From contig FN649734.1 in NCBI GenBank assembly GCA_000310025.1, positions 4,845,681 through 4,909,680 of the forward strand: a stretch of 64,000 bases of DNA. Reading direction: 5' to 3'. Of this stretch, positions 23,401-34,019 are shown piece after piece. Each line of letters opens with the position of its first letter. Position 1 is the first letter of the stretch. The position numbers and the translations under genes are program-made. The notes under the pieces are model-generated. The model had not been told where the DNA came from, did not search any database, and saw only the letters and a program-made list of their open reading frames with translations. Source of the stretch: Ectocarpus siliculosus. Lineage: Eukaryota > Sar > Phaeophyceae > Ectocarpales > Ectocarpaceae.

Positions 23401-26285
23401 CGGAGGGGGCGGCGGCGAACGAGACGGAGAACAGCGCTGTTGCGAGAAGTGAGGGGGGCGGTTTTCTCGCCGTTGTCGTTGAATGTGTTGTTGTTGTGTC
23501 TAGCATCACGTTTATTCAACAGACGTGGTTTGGTCTCTACCAGCGCATGCCGTCTCCGGCGGCGGCATGTGCTTCTCGCACCGAGCCTTCTCTGACAACG
23601 ACGGGTTCCGATCTCGCCAGCTTCGACGACTCGGGCTACAGGGTCTTTCCTTTTTGTGTGTGTGCGTCATCCGGTTTCTTGTGGATGTCGGGCTTTTACA
23701 CATTTCGGCACCTACTTGGGGGAACGCACCAGCCGGGGTCACACAGGACGAAAATAAGCCACAGAAGACTTTTTGTTAAGCCAAACGTTTGTTAAGCCAC
23801 AGAAGACTTTTTTTTTTCTTGTACGTTTGGAACGCGACGCCACAACTCGTACCATTGACTTTTCCCAGAACTGATGGGTCTCTTTGTGGGCGATGTTGTC
23901 GTGCTACCGCTGTGTGTCGAGGGCGGAAGGCGAGTTATTGACGCGCCGGCTGGAGCTGTATCACGGCGTTTGTCTTTTATCTCCGATAGGCCCCTTGCTG
24001 CGTGTGGTCATCGAGCGTGGAAGCCGTGTCTGCCGTGTGAGAGAGCAACAATCTTGAATGGCCAGCTAGTTCTAAATGGTAGGAAGACCGCTCGGGCTGG
24101 TGCCCCTCTCTTCTTTGCCATACAAAAGAGATAATCTCATTGGAATTCGCTCACGTGCTTGAAAGGAAAATCAAGTATTTTTCAGACTCGAGCGTTGTTT
24201 GGGGCATGAACACTGGTCTCGTTGCAGTATCCCACAACACCTTCACACGAACCCTAAGCTCTCGGGCCTCGCCCCGTTCGCCTCTATCTCACATGCATGC
24301 ACTTCGTTTGACGAGTGCAACGTTGTTTCCCCTTGTGTTCTCTTCCTCCTTGTTCCTATTTTCAGGGGAAGGCGGCCTTGTCGTGGATGCCGATGCTGGA
24401 GAAGCGTTTGACTCCATGCTGAACAGAGACGCCAGATTTTGGGGAGAGATCGCCGCAAGAAAGGTATTTGCTGCTGCTGCTGCTGCTGCTGCTGTTGTTG
24501 TCGATGACGAACAAGAAGGCGATGATACACCTGATGAGGGTCTTGGCGACGGCAGACATGCGAAGAATGATTTCCGGCTCGAGCGATTGGGGCACCGTTT
24601 TTTGCGGAATTCCGAATTCCTGATGGCCCCCCTTTGCTAAGCTTGCTCGAGCGAAGAGGAACGGGCTCACTGTTGTTGCGGATGGATACCTCGGCATCAT
24701 CACGCAGCCACTTTCCACTGCACACCACGTTCTTTCTCACTAGGTGGTGATCGTGCTGATGATGGATCATCACGAGGGCACAGCAACAGCCGCGCACAGA
24801 CTTAATTTTTTTCTTTTTCTGCGCGCCGTTTTTTTTTTTTTTTCTCTTAATATGACACAACGAATCCATCTCTATCATAGAAAAGAGTCTGAGACAGATT
24901 AGCATTTTTTTTTTTTTCTTGGCAGGAACGGAGAGCCGTTCTCCTCAAGGAGCGCGAAGAGGCGCGCGCGCGAGGAGAGGCGCCGGAGAGTGCCATCGAC
25001 ACCGCGAGGGCAAAGGCCATCAAGCAGAAGGAGGCGGCCGCGGCGGCGGGGGCGGCGGGGCTGCGTTTCAGCATCGACGAAGATGAGGCTTTGCAGGTAC
25101 GGCACCATTTCCCCTCTTCGCTGGGGCCTTTTTCTACAAGCGCGCTTGGCCAACCTACCCTTGACAGTGTTTCCGCGCCCCTCCTCCTGTGCCACCCTGC
25201 TCTGAGCATAGCGGCCGGCGGCACAGCCCGCCTCGCGCCACCTCCAAAAAGCCGCCGCCTCCGACATTCATCCCTACCACACAACATCCGTTTGAGTACT
25301 GTCAGGTTCATGTGTGTCATACAGTTACCGGCTCCAGTCTGGATGTGATGATGGGGCGCGCGCTCCCGTTGTGTACGTTGAAAGACATCCGTAGATAGCA
25401 CGGCGTTCCACACCGTTTAGCGGCCCGCCCCTTCAACCCCAAACGGCGAAACACGCCAGCCTGACAACAATGCTGCATCCCGTCGCTATTGCCACCTCAT
25501 CCTCATTGTCGTGCGACATCGGGCAGGCCGGGAGGAACCGCTGGGGCGCGAGTTCGGCCGCATCGACCGGCGGCGGCGGCACCGACACCGCCGCTAACGC
25601 CTCCGCCGCCCCCTCCTCCTCGAAACCTGCGGGCGGCATCACCGACGACGACCTCCTGGCACAGTTGGCCGAGGCCGAGATGGAGCAGGACGAGTTTCCG
25701 GCGGGCGGCCTTGGGGGCGGGGATGGTGCCGTCGGCGTCCCCGGGTCAGTGTTGACCTCCCCTGGTGTGACGCCCCCGGCGCCCCCCGTAGCGGCCTCCT
25801 CCGGGGTTTCCAGTTCCGGAGAGAGTGGCAAGGGCGCGAGTAGCGGCAGCGAGGGGGCTGGGGCGGTAGAGGCGGTGGGAGCGGAGAGGAACAAGGAGAA
25901 CAGCGCATCGCAACAAGACGACGGAGTTTTGGACTTCGATGATCCGGAGTTTGACACTTTGGATGCGGCAGGGGCGGCAACGCAGGGAGGAACGGGAACG
26001 GCGGCTTCAGAGGGGATGGGTGGAGCGGCACCGGCCGGTGGTGCTACCGCTGCCAGTAAATCAGCCGGAGAGACACTGGGGGACGAGTTAAGCCAGCTGG
26101 AGGAGTTAGAGAGGGAGCTCGGGATTATGGGGGTGGTGGGTGATTCTGCGGGGGGCGGTGGTGGTGGCGGTGGTGGCAACAAGGCGGCGCCGGAAGGGGG
26201 GGCGGAGGTTGGCAAGAGCGACGACGGCTTTGACATCGACAACTTGGATGAGTTGGAGGGTTATTTGGAGAGCTTGGCGAAGTGA
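15345..26285 (+). CDS. PTEN/auxilin/tensin-type phosphatase plus C2 protein, complete, 14 exons
   Basis: Exons: 15345-15398, 16723-16872, 17360-17431, 18169-18462, 19264-19438, 19982-20111, 20592-20813, 21301-21460, 22091-22234, 23220-23448, 23544-23642, 24366-24463, 24926-25096, 25527-26285. They sum to 2757 nt, exactly 919 codons including the stop, with every junction in phase. Domains: N-terminal helical segment, tensin-type phosphatase (about residues 90-300), C2 domain (about 300-500), then a charged and Gly/Ser-rich tail ending DELEGYLESLAK. The nearest relatives by motif are PTEN (IAMGFP, TIPSQRRY) and the auxilin/GAK PTEN-like region (VQGDVL, FHTGFVP, equivalents here VLQGDLL, FHTGYVP). 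No J domain or kinase domain is present. Dephosphorylation of phosphoinositide or protein is a family inference; membrane binding through C2 is likely. Intron 18463-19263 contains an assembly gap. Confidence 0.88.
17310..17335. repeat. (GT)n microsatellite
   Basis: Short GT run in the intron just before the duplicated exon at 17360. Confidence 0.85.
17915..18132. repeat. Three ~60-bp tandem units before the phosphatase exon acceptor
   Basis: Each unit carries TTACTGCGTCA.TGTATCCTTG, CATCTCCC and a run of T. They begin near 17918, 18026 and 18085. The last leads into the acceptor at 18168. Each copy therefore brings its own polypyrimidine tract. Confidence 0.85.
18169..20111 (+). CDS. PTEN-like phosphatase domain exons
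   Basis: Exon 18169-18462 has LVYVNDRVIAMGFP (PTEN DLTYIYPNIIAMGFP) and GHYMVWNVSEEGYDYSLF (PTEN NHYKIYNLCAERHYD), split by a Pro/Ala-rich insert. Exon 19264-19438 has the P-loop HCLTGRGRTS, with catalytic Cys and Arg spaced as CX5R. Exon 19982-20111 has LTIPSQRRYLSYFS (PTEN VTIPSQRRYVYYYS). All catalytic-loop residues needed for a cysteine phosphatase are there, unlike auxilin and GAK, whose sites are degenerate. Confidence 0.88.
18751..18850. other. Assembly gap (100 N)
   Basis: Exactly 100 N, the size of a placeholder. Sequence 18968-19235 to the right is a homopolymer-distorted copy of 18455-18720 to the left, so the two contig ends overlap. The real intron between exons ending 18462 and starting 19264 is probably several hundred bp shorter than shown. 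Confidence 0.9.
19455..19570 (-). repeat. Short copy of the LINE-tail repeat family
   Basis: Carries the family signature on the minus strand: the hairpin CGTCCTCTCAAGGACG, GGTCAAT, GCATGC and an end GAGTACGCCCCC. It lies in the intron after the P-loop exon. Confidence 0.75.
20380..20575. repeat. Two to three ~90-bp tandem units before a C2 exon acceptor
   Basis: Copies of GCGAAACGTG, then TTGGAGTGCA.AATGCCCC.CCTGTT, at about 20382, 20470 and, truncated, 20553. The last ends at the T-run leading to the acceptor at 20591. Confidence 0.8.
20592..23448 (+). CDS. Tensin-type C2 domain exons
   Basis: Exon 20592-20813 reads LLLRRVIMNTIPTF then an acidic insert and CCPYIQVFKGG. Exon 21301-21460 gives SISFPVDCVLQGDLL. 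Exon 22091-22234 gives RRVSMFRAAFHTGYVPCGVLRL then DDRFHQ, and 23220-23448 starts DFFLDLIFAPVEA. These match successive beta strands of the PTEN/auxilin C2 domain. The last exon passes into a Glu/Ala-rich linker. Confidence 0.85.
20870..21008. repeat. (GACA)n-rich simple repeat
   Basis: Imperfect CAGA/GACA repeat in the intron after exon 20592-20813. Confidence 0.9.
22219..22490. repeat. Four tandem copies of an exon end plus splice donor
   Basis: Units of 82-86 bp each contain GATTTCACCAG followed by GTGA and then a TCTCCGTCGATG block. Donor-like GTs lie at 22235, 22321, 22407 and 22489. Only the first joins to the coding exon 22091-22234; the others are intronic copies. Confidence 0.92.
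23025..23190. repeat. Three degenerate ~40-bp units before exon 23220
   Basis: Copies of TCCAACGATAGCTGTAACCG.GCCTTGGAAAA at about 23027, 23105 and 23143, immediately upstream of the acceptor at 23219. Confidence 0.75.
23544..26285 (+). CDS. C-terminal tail exons of the phosphatase-C2 protein
   Basis: Exons 23544-23642, 24366-24463, 24926-25096 and 25527-26285 keep phase but match no domain I can name. Exon 24926-25096 is highly charged (KEREEARARGEAPES) and likely helical. The last 252 codons are rich in Gly, Ala, Ser and acidic residues, with helical LGDELSQLEELERELGI and a terminal DNLDELEGYLESLAK before TGA at 26283. The donor of exon 23544-23642 (GTCTTT) is weak. The antisense 269-codon frame at 25433-26242 is a composition shadow. 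Confidence 0.75.
24472..24500. repeat. (CTG)n microsatellite
   Basis: About nine CTG/TTG units start 9 nt after the donor of exon 24366-24463. Confidence 0.9.
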
Positions 26286-28221
26286 AGGAAATGCGCTCGT
26301 TGTGGTGGTTGTGTCGGTGCTGCTAGGTTGACGCAATTCGTCTGATGTGTGATGTTCCTTCCTTGTTTGGTCTTTCGGAGACGCGCGCGCTTGTGTGCGT
26401 TTTTTTGTCCTGTGGAGACGGCCCGTGCTTGTGTGTACAAGATTTTTTTGGTGTTGTAGGGCATGATGAAGGTCTTCAACGTCGAAGTTGTTGGTTGTGG
26501 GTCTAACGTTTCCAGGAGGCGGAGGGCGTATTCACGGCAATCAATCCTGTTTTTTTTTTCTCGGGTACCGCCACCAGCGTACGTGATCTCATCTGTCCCG
26601 GACGTCGCCATGTTACGCCCGTGTTTGGATGGGAAGGTTCCAGGTTTGGCCTAAGGCTGTCCTGAGTTGTCAGAGACGAGCATATGGCGTGTTTATTGAG
26701 CACTTTGTTGTGCCATGACGTTTGTGTGTGTCTGTTTTTTTTATCTTGCCGTCGCCTTGACAGCAAAATTTGTGTACACGAGTCGGTTCGTACCTCGCCG
26801 GCTATGACAACGTAAACACAAGAGTTTGATCTGTTGTGGTACTACTGCTGTACGACCAGTCTGCACGCAAGGGGGATAAGATCGAGATGACATGCAGCAA
26901 CACACAATCGCAGTGAATGGCATCGGCAACATTGTCAGGCTTCGTCTGCAATACCCATGGGTACATGGATGTGGGATAGAAACGGGGGCATGGCTCAAAT
27001 ACTCCAGTTTCTTCGTGACGGCACGGACCTTGGTGATGGCACAGAATTGCTGGCACAGAAACTGCGACCGATTGTCTCGTAGCTCACGAAATCAATGCCA
27101 GAGAGGCCGTTCCCTCTTGGCGGTGACTTCGCGTGACCGTGACCAGACTGACACAGACATGGCACGAAGTCTCTCGGCTCGCTGTCTCGTCGAGTTGACG
27201 GAATGGCGGCAGGTCCAGTGCAACGTGAAGTTAAAATCAAGTCATTTTTGAATACTACATCGAAACCGAGTACAAACTCCACGGTCCTCACACGCGTCGC
27301 GCGCGTGTCTTTCCTCAAATGCAAAAACAAAGATAAACCAGGTGGGTTTCTGCTGCGTCCGAAAACTAGATTGATTGACAATCGTGTGCCGCTCGCTCCC
27401 TTGGCCGCCCTGTTTCCGTGACTCGAACGCGATGGCGACAAACTTCCCGAGAAGGAATGACTGGCTGTCTCCCCGCAGTAGCACCCTGACGTCTCCTCAG
27501 AGTTTGTGCGTTTCTGGGCGTGTCATGGCATCCATTCTGGACGCCAGTCTACTCCTACCTTTGGTATACTGTTTGTCGCACGCTTCCCTGTGCCAAGGCT
27601 GGGGGCTTGCCTCTAACAGCAAGTGCCACAAACTCGATGTTCCGATGTCCAACGTACCAACCAGTGTTCCGCCGCACACCGTTATTCCACCGCATTTTTT
27701 CGCTGGGGGAGCGGGGCGAGCGGCAAGCATCCATAGCAGCAGATGCTGTGCGTGCGGCAGGACGACTGGCGGAAATCGGTGAAGGGCAGGGAACACCAAC
27801 CTGTAAGCAGGCCGGCTCCTGTATGGCAACAACCAGGAGATAAAAAGAAAGGAGCGAGGTATGCTCCAATCAACCGTACTAGACTAGAGCTGTTTCCGCG
27901 GCGGAACTTTGTACCATTGGAGCCCGGGCGTCCGGCGCACGTCATCAGTTATCAGTTGGCTGTCGTCGGAGATGGAGAAAGACAGTAAATGGAAGGAGCA
28001 AAGTCACTACCAGACATTGGAACGCGTGGTGCACTGAGTTTGAACATAGAGCACACAAACTGGATACATTGTTGTCATATCTTGACCCTCGATCATTAGT
28101 CATCACCAAGTTCATCATGTTGTCTTCTTTCTTGTGGACGACAGAATTATATCTACTGCAGCATCGTTACAATAGGCCTTCTCAGCAGACCAAGACAATT
28201 TCTAGGGTTGCTTGTACGTTT
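26286..28221. other. Intergenic: 3' flank of phosphatase-C2 gene and 5' flank of methyltransferase gene
   Basis: Short open frames exist on both strands, but none resembles a known protein or has convincing splice sites. The 5' exon of the methyltransferase may begin here (in-frame Met at 28069). Confidence 0.5.
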
Positions 28222-31200
28222 ATGCAGGTCTACAACAAGATGAACGGGTTTTCGATCGGAAGACTAGACGTCGGCGACCCCCCGGTGACGCTCCGCATAC
28301 GCTACAAGCGGCGCTTGTTAGATGCCTCGCCCCAGCAGCCTACACCGAGACAACAAGCACGGGAGTTGCAGCAGCAGCAGCAGCAGAAGCAGCACTCGAG
28401 CACGAGGGTTGGTGCAGATGCCGCTGGGAATCGGGGGACGGGCTCCGCGGTAGGAGTAGCAGGCGGCCGACGAGACGACGAAAGTTCGAGCAAGGCAAGG
28501 AATAGGTGGTAGACAATGCACGACGGCATCATCGAAGACACTAGAGCGTGCCTCCAACGCTTTCTGTAGTCTGACCCCATCGAGGACGCGCAAGCCTACA
28601 AGTAAACCCGAACGTGCTTGTATTCGGATTGCAGCCTATTCTAGGCCTCCCGTAGTCTCCCACGCGCCAAAATCATATTGTACCAATTTGTTGTGATGAA
28701 CCCTCCGTTGTTTGTCTCTGTGCAGTTCTGACACATAGTCTACATACGTCGACACTTTTACATGCAGGAGGGAAGCGCAGTCTAAAGTTACAATATATCT
28801 AGATATACGTATCCATTTACTTAGTCTTAGGTTGACCGTCGAGTACTACTAATGGCATTTGAAACTTTTGAAAATCGGTCCAGGGGAAGTCTTTTGCAAC
28901 CTACAGTAGCTGGTTTTAGTATCTATCGTGGGGCTCCCTGGCTGGGTAGGATGGCAATGACAAGGCATGGCACATGCCAACTCCCTCTGTAGCAGAACAG
29001 GCCTCTCGTCATGATGACCGTAGAAGTACGATTCATCGCACGCCCCCTAGACCGATGTTCATGGCTGTTTTGTTCCACAACCATGAGGCGGCCACTGCCG
29101 AAAATGCCGGTGTTGGAACTGTTTTGTCGACAGATTCCTTCGCTGGGCGGGGATGACACCATCTGCGCCCCGTAGCATTTTTTTTATGCCACAGAGCAAG
29201 TACAGACAGTCAGTACCATGCAACAAGATGACGAGTGTCAGCCCTGAACATGGTTGTGGATGTTGCTTCTCACCATATCGTTCTCGCTCCACCATATGCT
29301 CCACAGGATACGCCTCGAGGGTCTCGCGAGTCAGCCGGCGGACCATGTGCGACCACAACCCACGAAGACAGCAATTTCGATGGAACCGGTCTACATGTTT
29401 GGCCGGGCAGCCGTTTTCTCGCTCGCTTTCTGACAGACCCGTCGGGCGCACGGCGGCTGTTCCCTCAGTTTGTTACCGACCAGCCCGGCTGCGCAACCCC
29501 GCTGCACGGCGCCGGCAGCAGCTGCGATGGCCAAACAGACGACATGCGCGTCACCTTCTCCAACCGCAAGATGACGCCCTCAGCAGCAGCTGCTGCGGCC
29601 GGAAGAAGGGAGAGCAGCCCTAGACCCCGACATCGAACCGCTCCACATCAAGATTATCGCTGCGTCGCGGTGGACCAAAGGTCGGCACCGCCGACGGTCC
29701 TAGAACTCGGAGCCGGCACGGGGGTCTGCGGCATGACGGCGTCCTTATCGTTAGGCTGCTCCGTGGTCCTGACGGATCGAAGGAGCGACATCCTGGAGAA
29801 TCTCCGGATAAACATCAACCTGAACGGGCTGGCAACGAGGGCGCGGGTGGCGCGACTTGAATGGGGGCGAAATAGTATAAGCTGTCCCGCAGAGATACGG
29901 GAACTTTCGCCTTTCAAGGTACGGAAGCTGTGTTCCACGAATGAAATGGGTTTCTCATGCAATCAGTGAATGCCGAGTTTCAATAACACATTCATTATGC
30001 TCGAGTTGTTCTCGACATTGATGTCCCAGATCTTTGCTTACTATCTGGGTCTGCATTTTTTCACGCTTGTGGAGGCCTGGCGTATTCGGTGGATGGGTTA
30101 CATTCGCGCGAGCACATCTAGAAGACAAGCAATCTCGTGTGCCCGATGCCCGAAAGCCCAGCGCAATGGTTCGCTAATCCCCTTGTGAAGGCATTCTTGT
30201 GGGAAGGCATTTCCGGGAAGAAATGATGTTGAGGTGTTGCCAAGAACGATGTTGGAGCAAGGTTATTACTTCCGAAAAAAACTGCCTATTGTTGCATGTT
30301 TCCACGCGAAGCACTGCACCTCCTTGCCGGTAAGCCTTGTACTTGTTAATGTCTGAGGTGCGTGCGGTGTTTTACAGGTGATCCTGGGGTCTGACACAGT
30401 ATATCCAGGAAAACCGTTCTCGGACGCAGAGGCGTTCTTCGCTATGGCAGCGGAGCTTTTGGTGAGCGACTAACGGGTCGGTCGTAAGATACCCGTATGC
30501 CCTCCTTCACAATGATGTTGTACACGCTTGATGCACTCTTTGCTGGATTCCGTATGCCGTTGTGCGGTGTTGCTCAACAGCCAGATCATCGAATTAACTC
30601 TCGCCCCCGGCTTCGGTGTTGTTGCGGTTAGCATGCAACTTCGTCGGGAACAGCGCATGGTACGCAAGAGGGTCAACCATCAAAGCACCGATAAGACCAG
30701 CCAGTTCAAGCGCATACTGCTTGCTCGGGTGTGGGCCCGACTACACAAAGACACAGTAGCGAAAGAGGCGGAGAGATAGCACCCCCCCTAGACCGACTTT
30801 CAAAGATCGATTAATCCACGACCAAGATTGTCTGTACCGTACCGTATACCGTACCGTACACCGTACTGTGGTATTCCGTAAGAGTCGGAGAGAAGGCACT
30901 CCCCTAGACCGATTTTCAATGCTCGATTCCTTCACAACCAAGTGCGTGCGGAAAGGTTCCGATACGTCTACGGAAATCTTTGACAAATCGGTCTGGGGGG
31001 TAGCCGTCTCTTATCCTCTTTAAGTATCTTACTCAATTCTTCGCGCACACGATCAGGACCCGGAAGTGGGCATACTCCTGCTGACCTACACGCCCAGGCA
31101 GCCGTCCACATGCACGGAGAACATGCTGCGTTGCGCGTATCGTGCCGGTCTGCGGGGAACTGCGCTGTGGAACGACCACGGGGATTTCTGGCATAAGGGA

Positions 31201-31794
31201 AACGATCCTCACAGTCTACCAGCACCAGGTGGTGTCGGCAGTCACAACCATCCGTTGGCAGACCCGCGGCATGGGAGCTCTGCCTTCAAAGGGGTCGATT
31301 CTTGTCCACGAAAACAAGGTTCGTGCCCGTCAAGCACCCGCACGACGAACGGAACCAACGCGGTCCCGGATCCAAGGCACGCCGTCAAGGGTAATAATCC
31401 GGCCCACCCTACGCAGAGCGGGAGCCCTAGGCCCTGCGAAGATTGCTCTCATCCGGGAACTACGCCGAAGAAGCCGCCCCTCCGAGAGACCCGGCCTGTA
31501 CCCGACGGTAGCACGCCAATTCTGTTAGCTTTCGAGTTGTGCTCTCATCCCACGGACCGGGATGGCAGCCTTGCCATCACCCCGGAGCTAACTTGGTTGT
31601 CGGAGTGGAAATCCGTTTTTCCGGACCTCCAACAACGATTGGAATCTCGTCCCGCTTGGCGTGCTCCCGGGGCAGCGTGGAGCCAGGACGGCGTGGTGGC
31701 ACTGACAAAGAATGGCGGCCGTTGGGACGATGCAAGTGCCGAAGGGGACGAAGTCACCGCCGAGTATTTGTGGGGCTCCTCCATGACTGTGTAG
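28222..31794 (+). CDS. Methyltransferase_16 family (METTL21-like) protein methyltransferase
   Basis: Exons: about 28222-28505 (start uncertain; the frame is open from a Met at 28069), 29372-29918, 30378-30461, 31057-31794, all in phase. The SAM-binding motif is VLELGAGTGVCG, followed by VVLTDRR and ILENLRININLN. The family's segment before motif I is present as GTGLHVWPGSRFLARFL (METTL21 has a similar GVAAVVWDAA). Exon 3 gives ILGSDTVYP, the DxxY-type motif (METTL21A ILGADIIY). Known relatives methylate lysines of elongation factors, HSP70 or VCP; the substrate here cannot be told. Exon 1 includes a short polyQ run. Exon 4 starts with the last core strand (GILLLTYTP) and stays open for 246 codons to TAG at 31792, giving a long C-terminal extension. 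Confidence 0.82.
28868..29062. repeat. Inverted pair of the CCCCTAGACCGAT motif
   Basis: GAAAATCGGTCCAGGGGA near 28872 and CCCCCTAGACCGATGTTC near 29042 face each other in the first methyltransferase intron. The same motif recurs at 30781, 30902 and, inverted, 30984. Confidence 0.6.
30765..31015. repeat. Direct and inverted copies of a ~60-bp motif with (GTACC)n between
   Basis: Two direct copies (30765-30828 and 30882-30944) share GGCGGAGAGA, CCCCTAGACCGA.TTTC and CCAAG. An inverted partial copy lies at 30978-31012. GTACC-type microsatellite at 30835-30870 separates the direct copies. All lie in the intron before the last methyltransferase exon. Confidence 0.75.
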
Positions 31795-32764
31795 CGAAAA
31801 GCCTCGACGTACTCTCGCGTTATAATCCAATGGCTGATATGGGTGAAGTGTTAATGCCGAGGCTAAACGTTGGCACCCTCGATTTGCAATTTTTCAACAC
31901 AAAGCAAATGGGTTATCCCTACAACAACTCAAAACGAGCATATGAGTGTGGCGTCATGTCGTCTGTGTGAGTTTGAGGAGTTAAGGCCCGAAACGGGTCG
32001 ACCGCCGGATGGTTGGCAGGAAAATCGGTTCGATATGACACACTGCACGGTAATCCTGTAATTGGCCATGCTAAACAACAACGAACTTAAAGTATTTCGT
32101 GCCGTAACCGGTGGAGTTAAGATTAGGGAGAGAGTTGTATCAACCCGTGGAAACGAAATCGGAACCTTTCCGTTCAGTGTCGTGCTGATCTCCTGAACAC
32201 GTCCAAGATAGCGCTAGCCACCATTTCAGAACTTGGCAGTCAAGAACGAGAGGGTTAAGCTTTCGGAAAATTATACGTGGGCCCCACCCCCACACACCAG
32301 AACCTACGCATTGGTTCCCCCACAAGGGGAACAAGCTGCGAGGACTGCTCGAAACCAGAAGTTCATAGGTCGTGGTTGGTGTTTCAGTTGTGGTGGCCCG
32401 CCGAGGACCCAATAATCATTCATTATGCTTGCCAAGCAACACAGCCCACACTGCAGTCCATAATGGCGAAACACCTATCACCTCGGAGGCTTAGAGGCCA
32501 GCATTCCTGGTCGGCTCCACTTTCTTCATGAACTTCAAAACATGTTCTCTCTTGACCTAAAAGCCCCTTGGCAATGAAAGGGTTTTACTTTTGGCGGTAC
32601 AGGCTGAGTGTTCGAACCAAACACAGAGTAGAATCAAAGACTCCTGGCCAGGATTGGAAATGGGTCTCGAGCTACACCCCACAATGAGAATGACATCACA
32701 GGAATCGTTCTGCGTCGCATCGACCTTGGTAAGTACGCCGGAAGGACTTGTACATCTTACCCCG
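31795..32764. other. Intergenic, no gene seen
   Basis: No family match, repeat array or RNA gene that I can support. Confidence 0.5.
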
Positions 32765-33905
32765 CGTCGTCTACCTGTGTCACGCGACGTTAGTTACGCG
32801 TAGATCACTCCACCTTCGTCGCTTTTGCGCCACATTTCTCGGGAGAAAGTCTCCCGAAACCTGAACTTCAACACAAGTCAGTGCTGAGACAGAGTAGTGG
32901 GGACCACCCGCTTGTCCACTGCCGGCGAGGCGTGTATGGGCTTGACTGGTTTCAGCGTGTAGATCTTGGCTCTGTCCCCCACACCTGAGATGCTCGTCCC
33001 TAGCCCGCCCACTGGCGGCACTGCGCTGGTAGCTTGGAGCCGCGGGCTGGGTAGCCCTGGCGTAGGGTCTGCCTTGGCGAAATGAACAGCCAATCCGAAC
33101 CCTACACAGGCGTCCAATACCTGGCGGCAACCCGGACCGAGCAGTAAAATGACCCACGCCGCCGATCGATCGCATCGAACAACAAACAAACAGGAAATTT
33201 TATCCGTTAATCAGAGGGAATAAACGGATTGGTTTAACGGTTCGAAATCTAGTTTCATTTATTGTTCGGAAACTCGGAGTCTAGAGGAAACTAAAGCCCC
33301 CTTTCGTGTCATTTCGTTGAGAAGAGAGCACGCAGTAGCCGTAGCAAGTCAAGCAACGAGGAAGTTACAGAGCGTTAGAAGTGAAGGAAGGACAGCAGTG
33401 GCCATCCAACGTTGGGAGTGGTAGTACAGCAAAACTAACGTCGCGCCTCGCAGTCAATGCGGCTTGCGAGACGATGCGCGTTCCGTATGCCTCTCTCCTC
33501 AACGTGTGGCCTAGAAACCAAAGAAAATTTAGAATAATGAAGCGATTCGAAAGAAAACCACAATAACGGTCTACTGTAGTTAGACACCTGGAACGCGGAT
33601 CTAGACTACGGGGGTTGTTTGTCGGTTCCACTAGGAAAATTTCGACAAGACCAATGGTCGAGTAGTGCACGCAGAGTGTTGGGGAGCTCCCCGCATCTGG
33701 ACGGAGACTGATTTCGGACTACCTTCACGCGATGGGACGTTCCGTATGGGCCCCAGTATGGTCTTTGCCTCTGAGGGGTCGCGAAGGTAAAACCACGATG
33801 CTTGGCAAACGACCTTCCCATAGGTCCTCCTATCCGTTGTGGTAGACGCTTGAGTCGCCTCGTCCAACAGGGTGTTCGTGCTCGCAACATTTCTACAGAT
33901 CTCCG
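32765..33905 (-). mobile_element. Transposon-derived repeat, copy 1 (family not identified)
   Basis: On the minus strand this shares two blocks, in the same order, with 36268-37165 on the plus strand: one starting GTAGAAATG and one ending CGTCGCGTGACAC.GGTAGA. The blocks are diverged and the copy looks degraded. No enzyme domain can be recognised, so the class is left open. Confidence 0.65.
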
Positions 33906-34019
33906 CCCACGGAGCTCCAATCGACCTGAAACCAACTGCATCGTGTAGGTATTGGCTACAGGTATCTAGAAAGTTAAAAGGTTAATCGGACCAGTGGCTG
34001 CAGAGGTATACTCGAAAAA

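Noticed and set aside
25433-26242. A 269-codon minus frame opposite the last exon of the phosphatase-C2 gene
   Set aside because: Low-complexity Pro/Ser antisense shadow of a GC-rich coding exon; the sense frame joins in phase to upstream exons.
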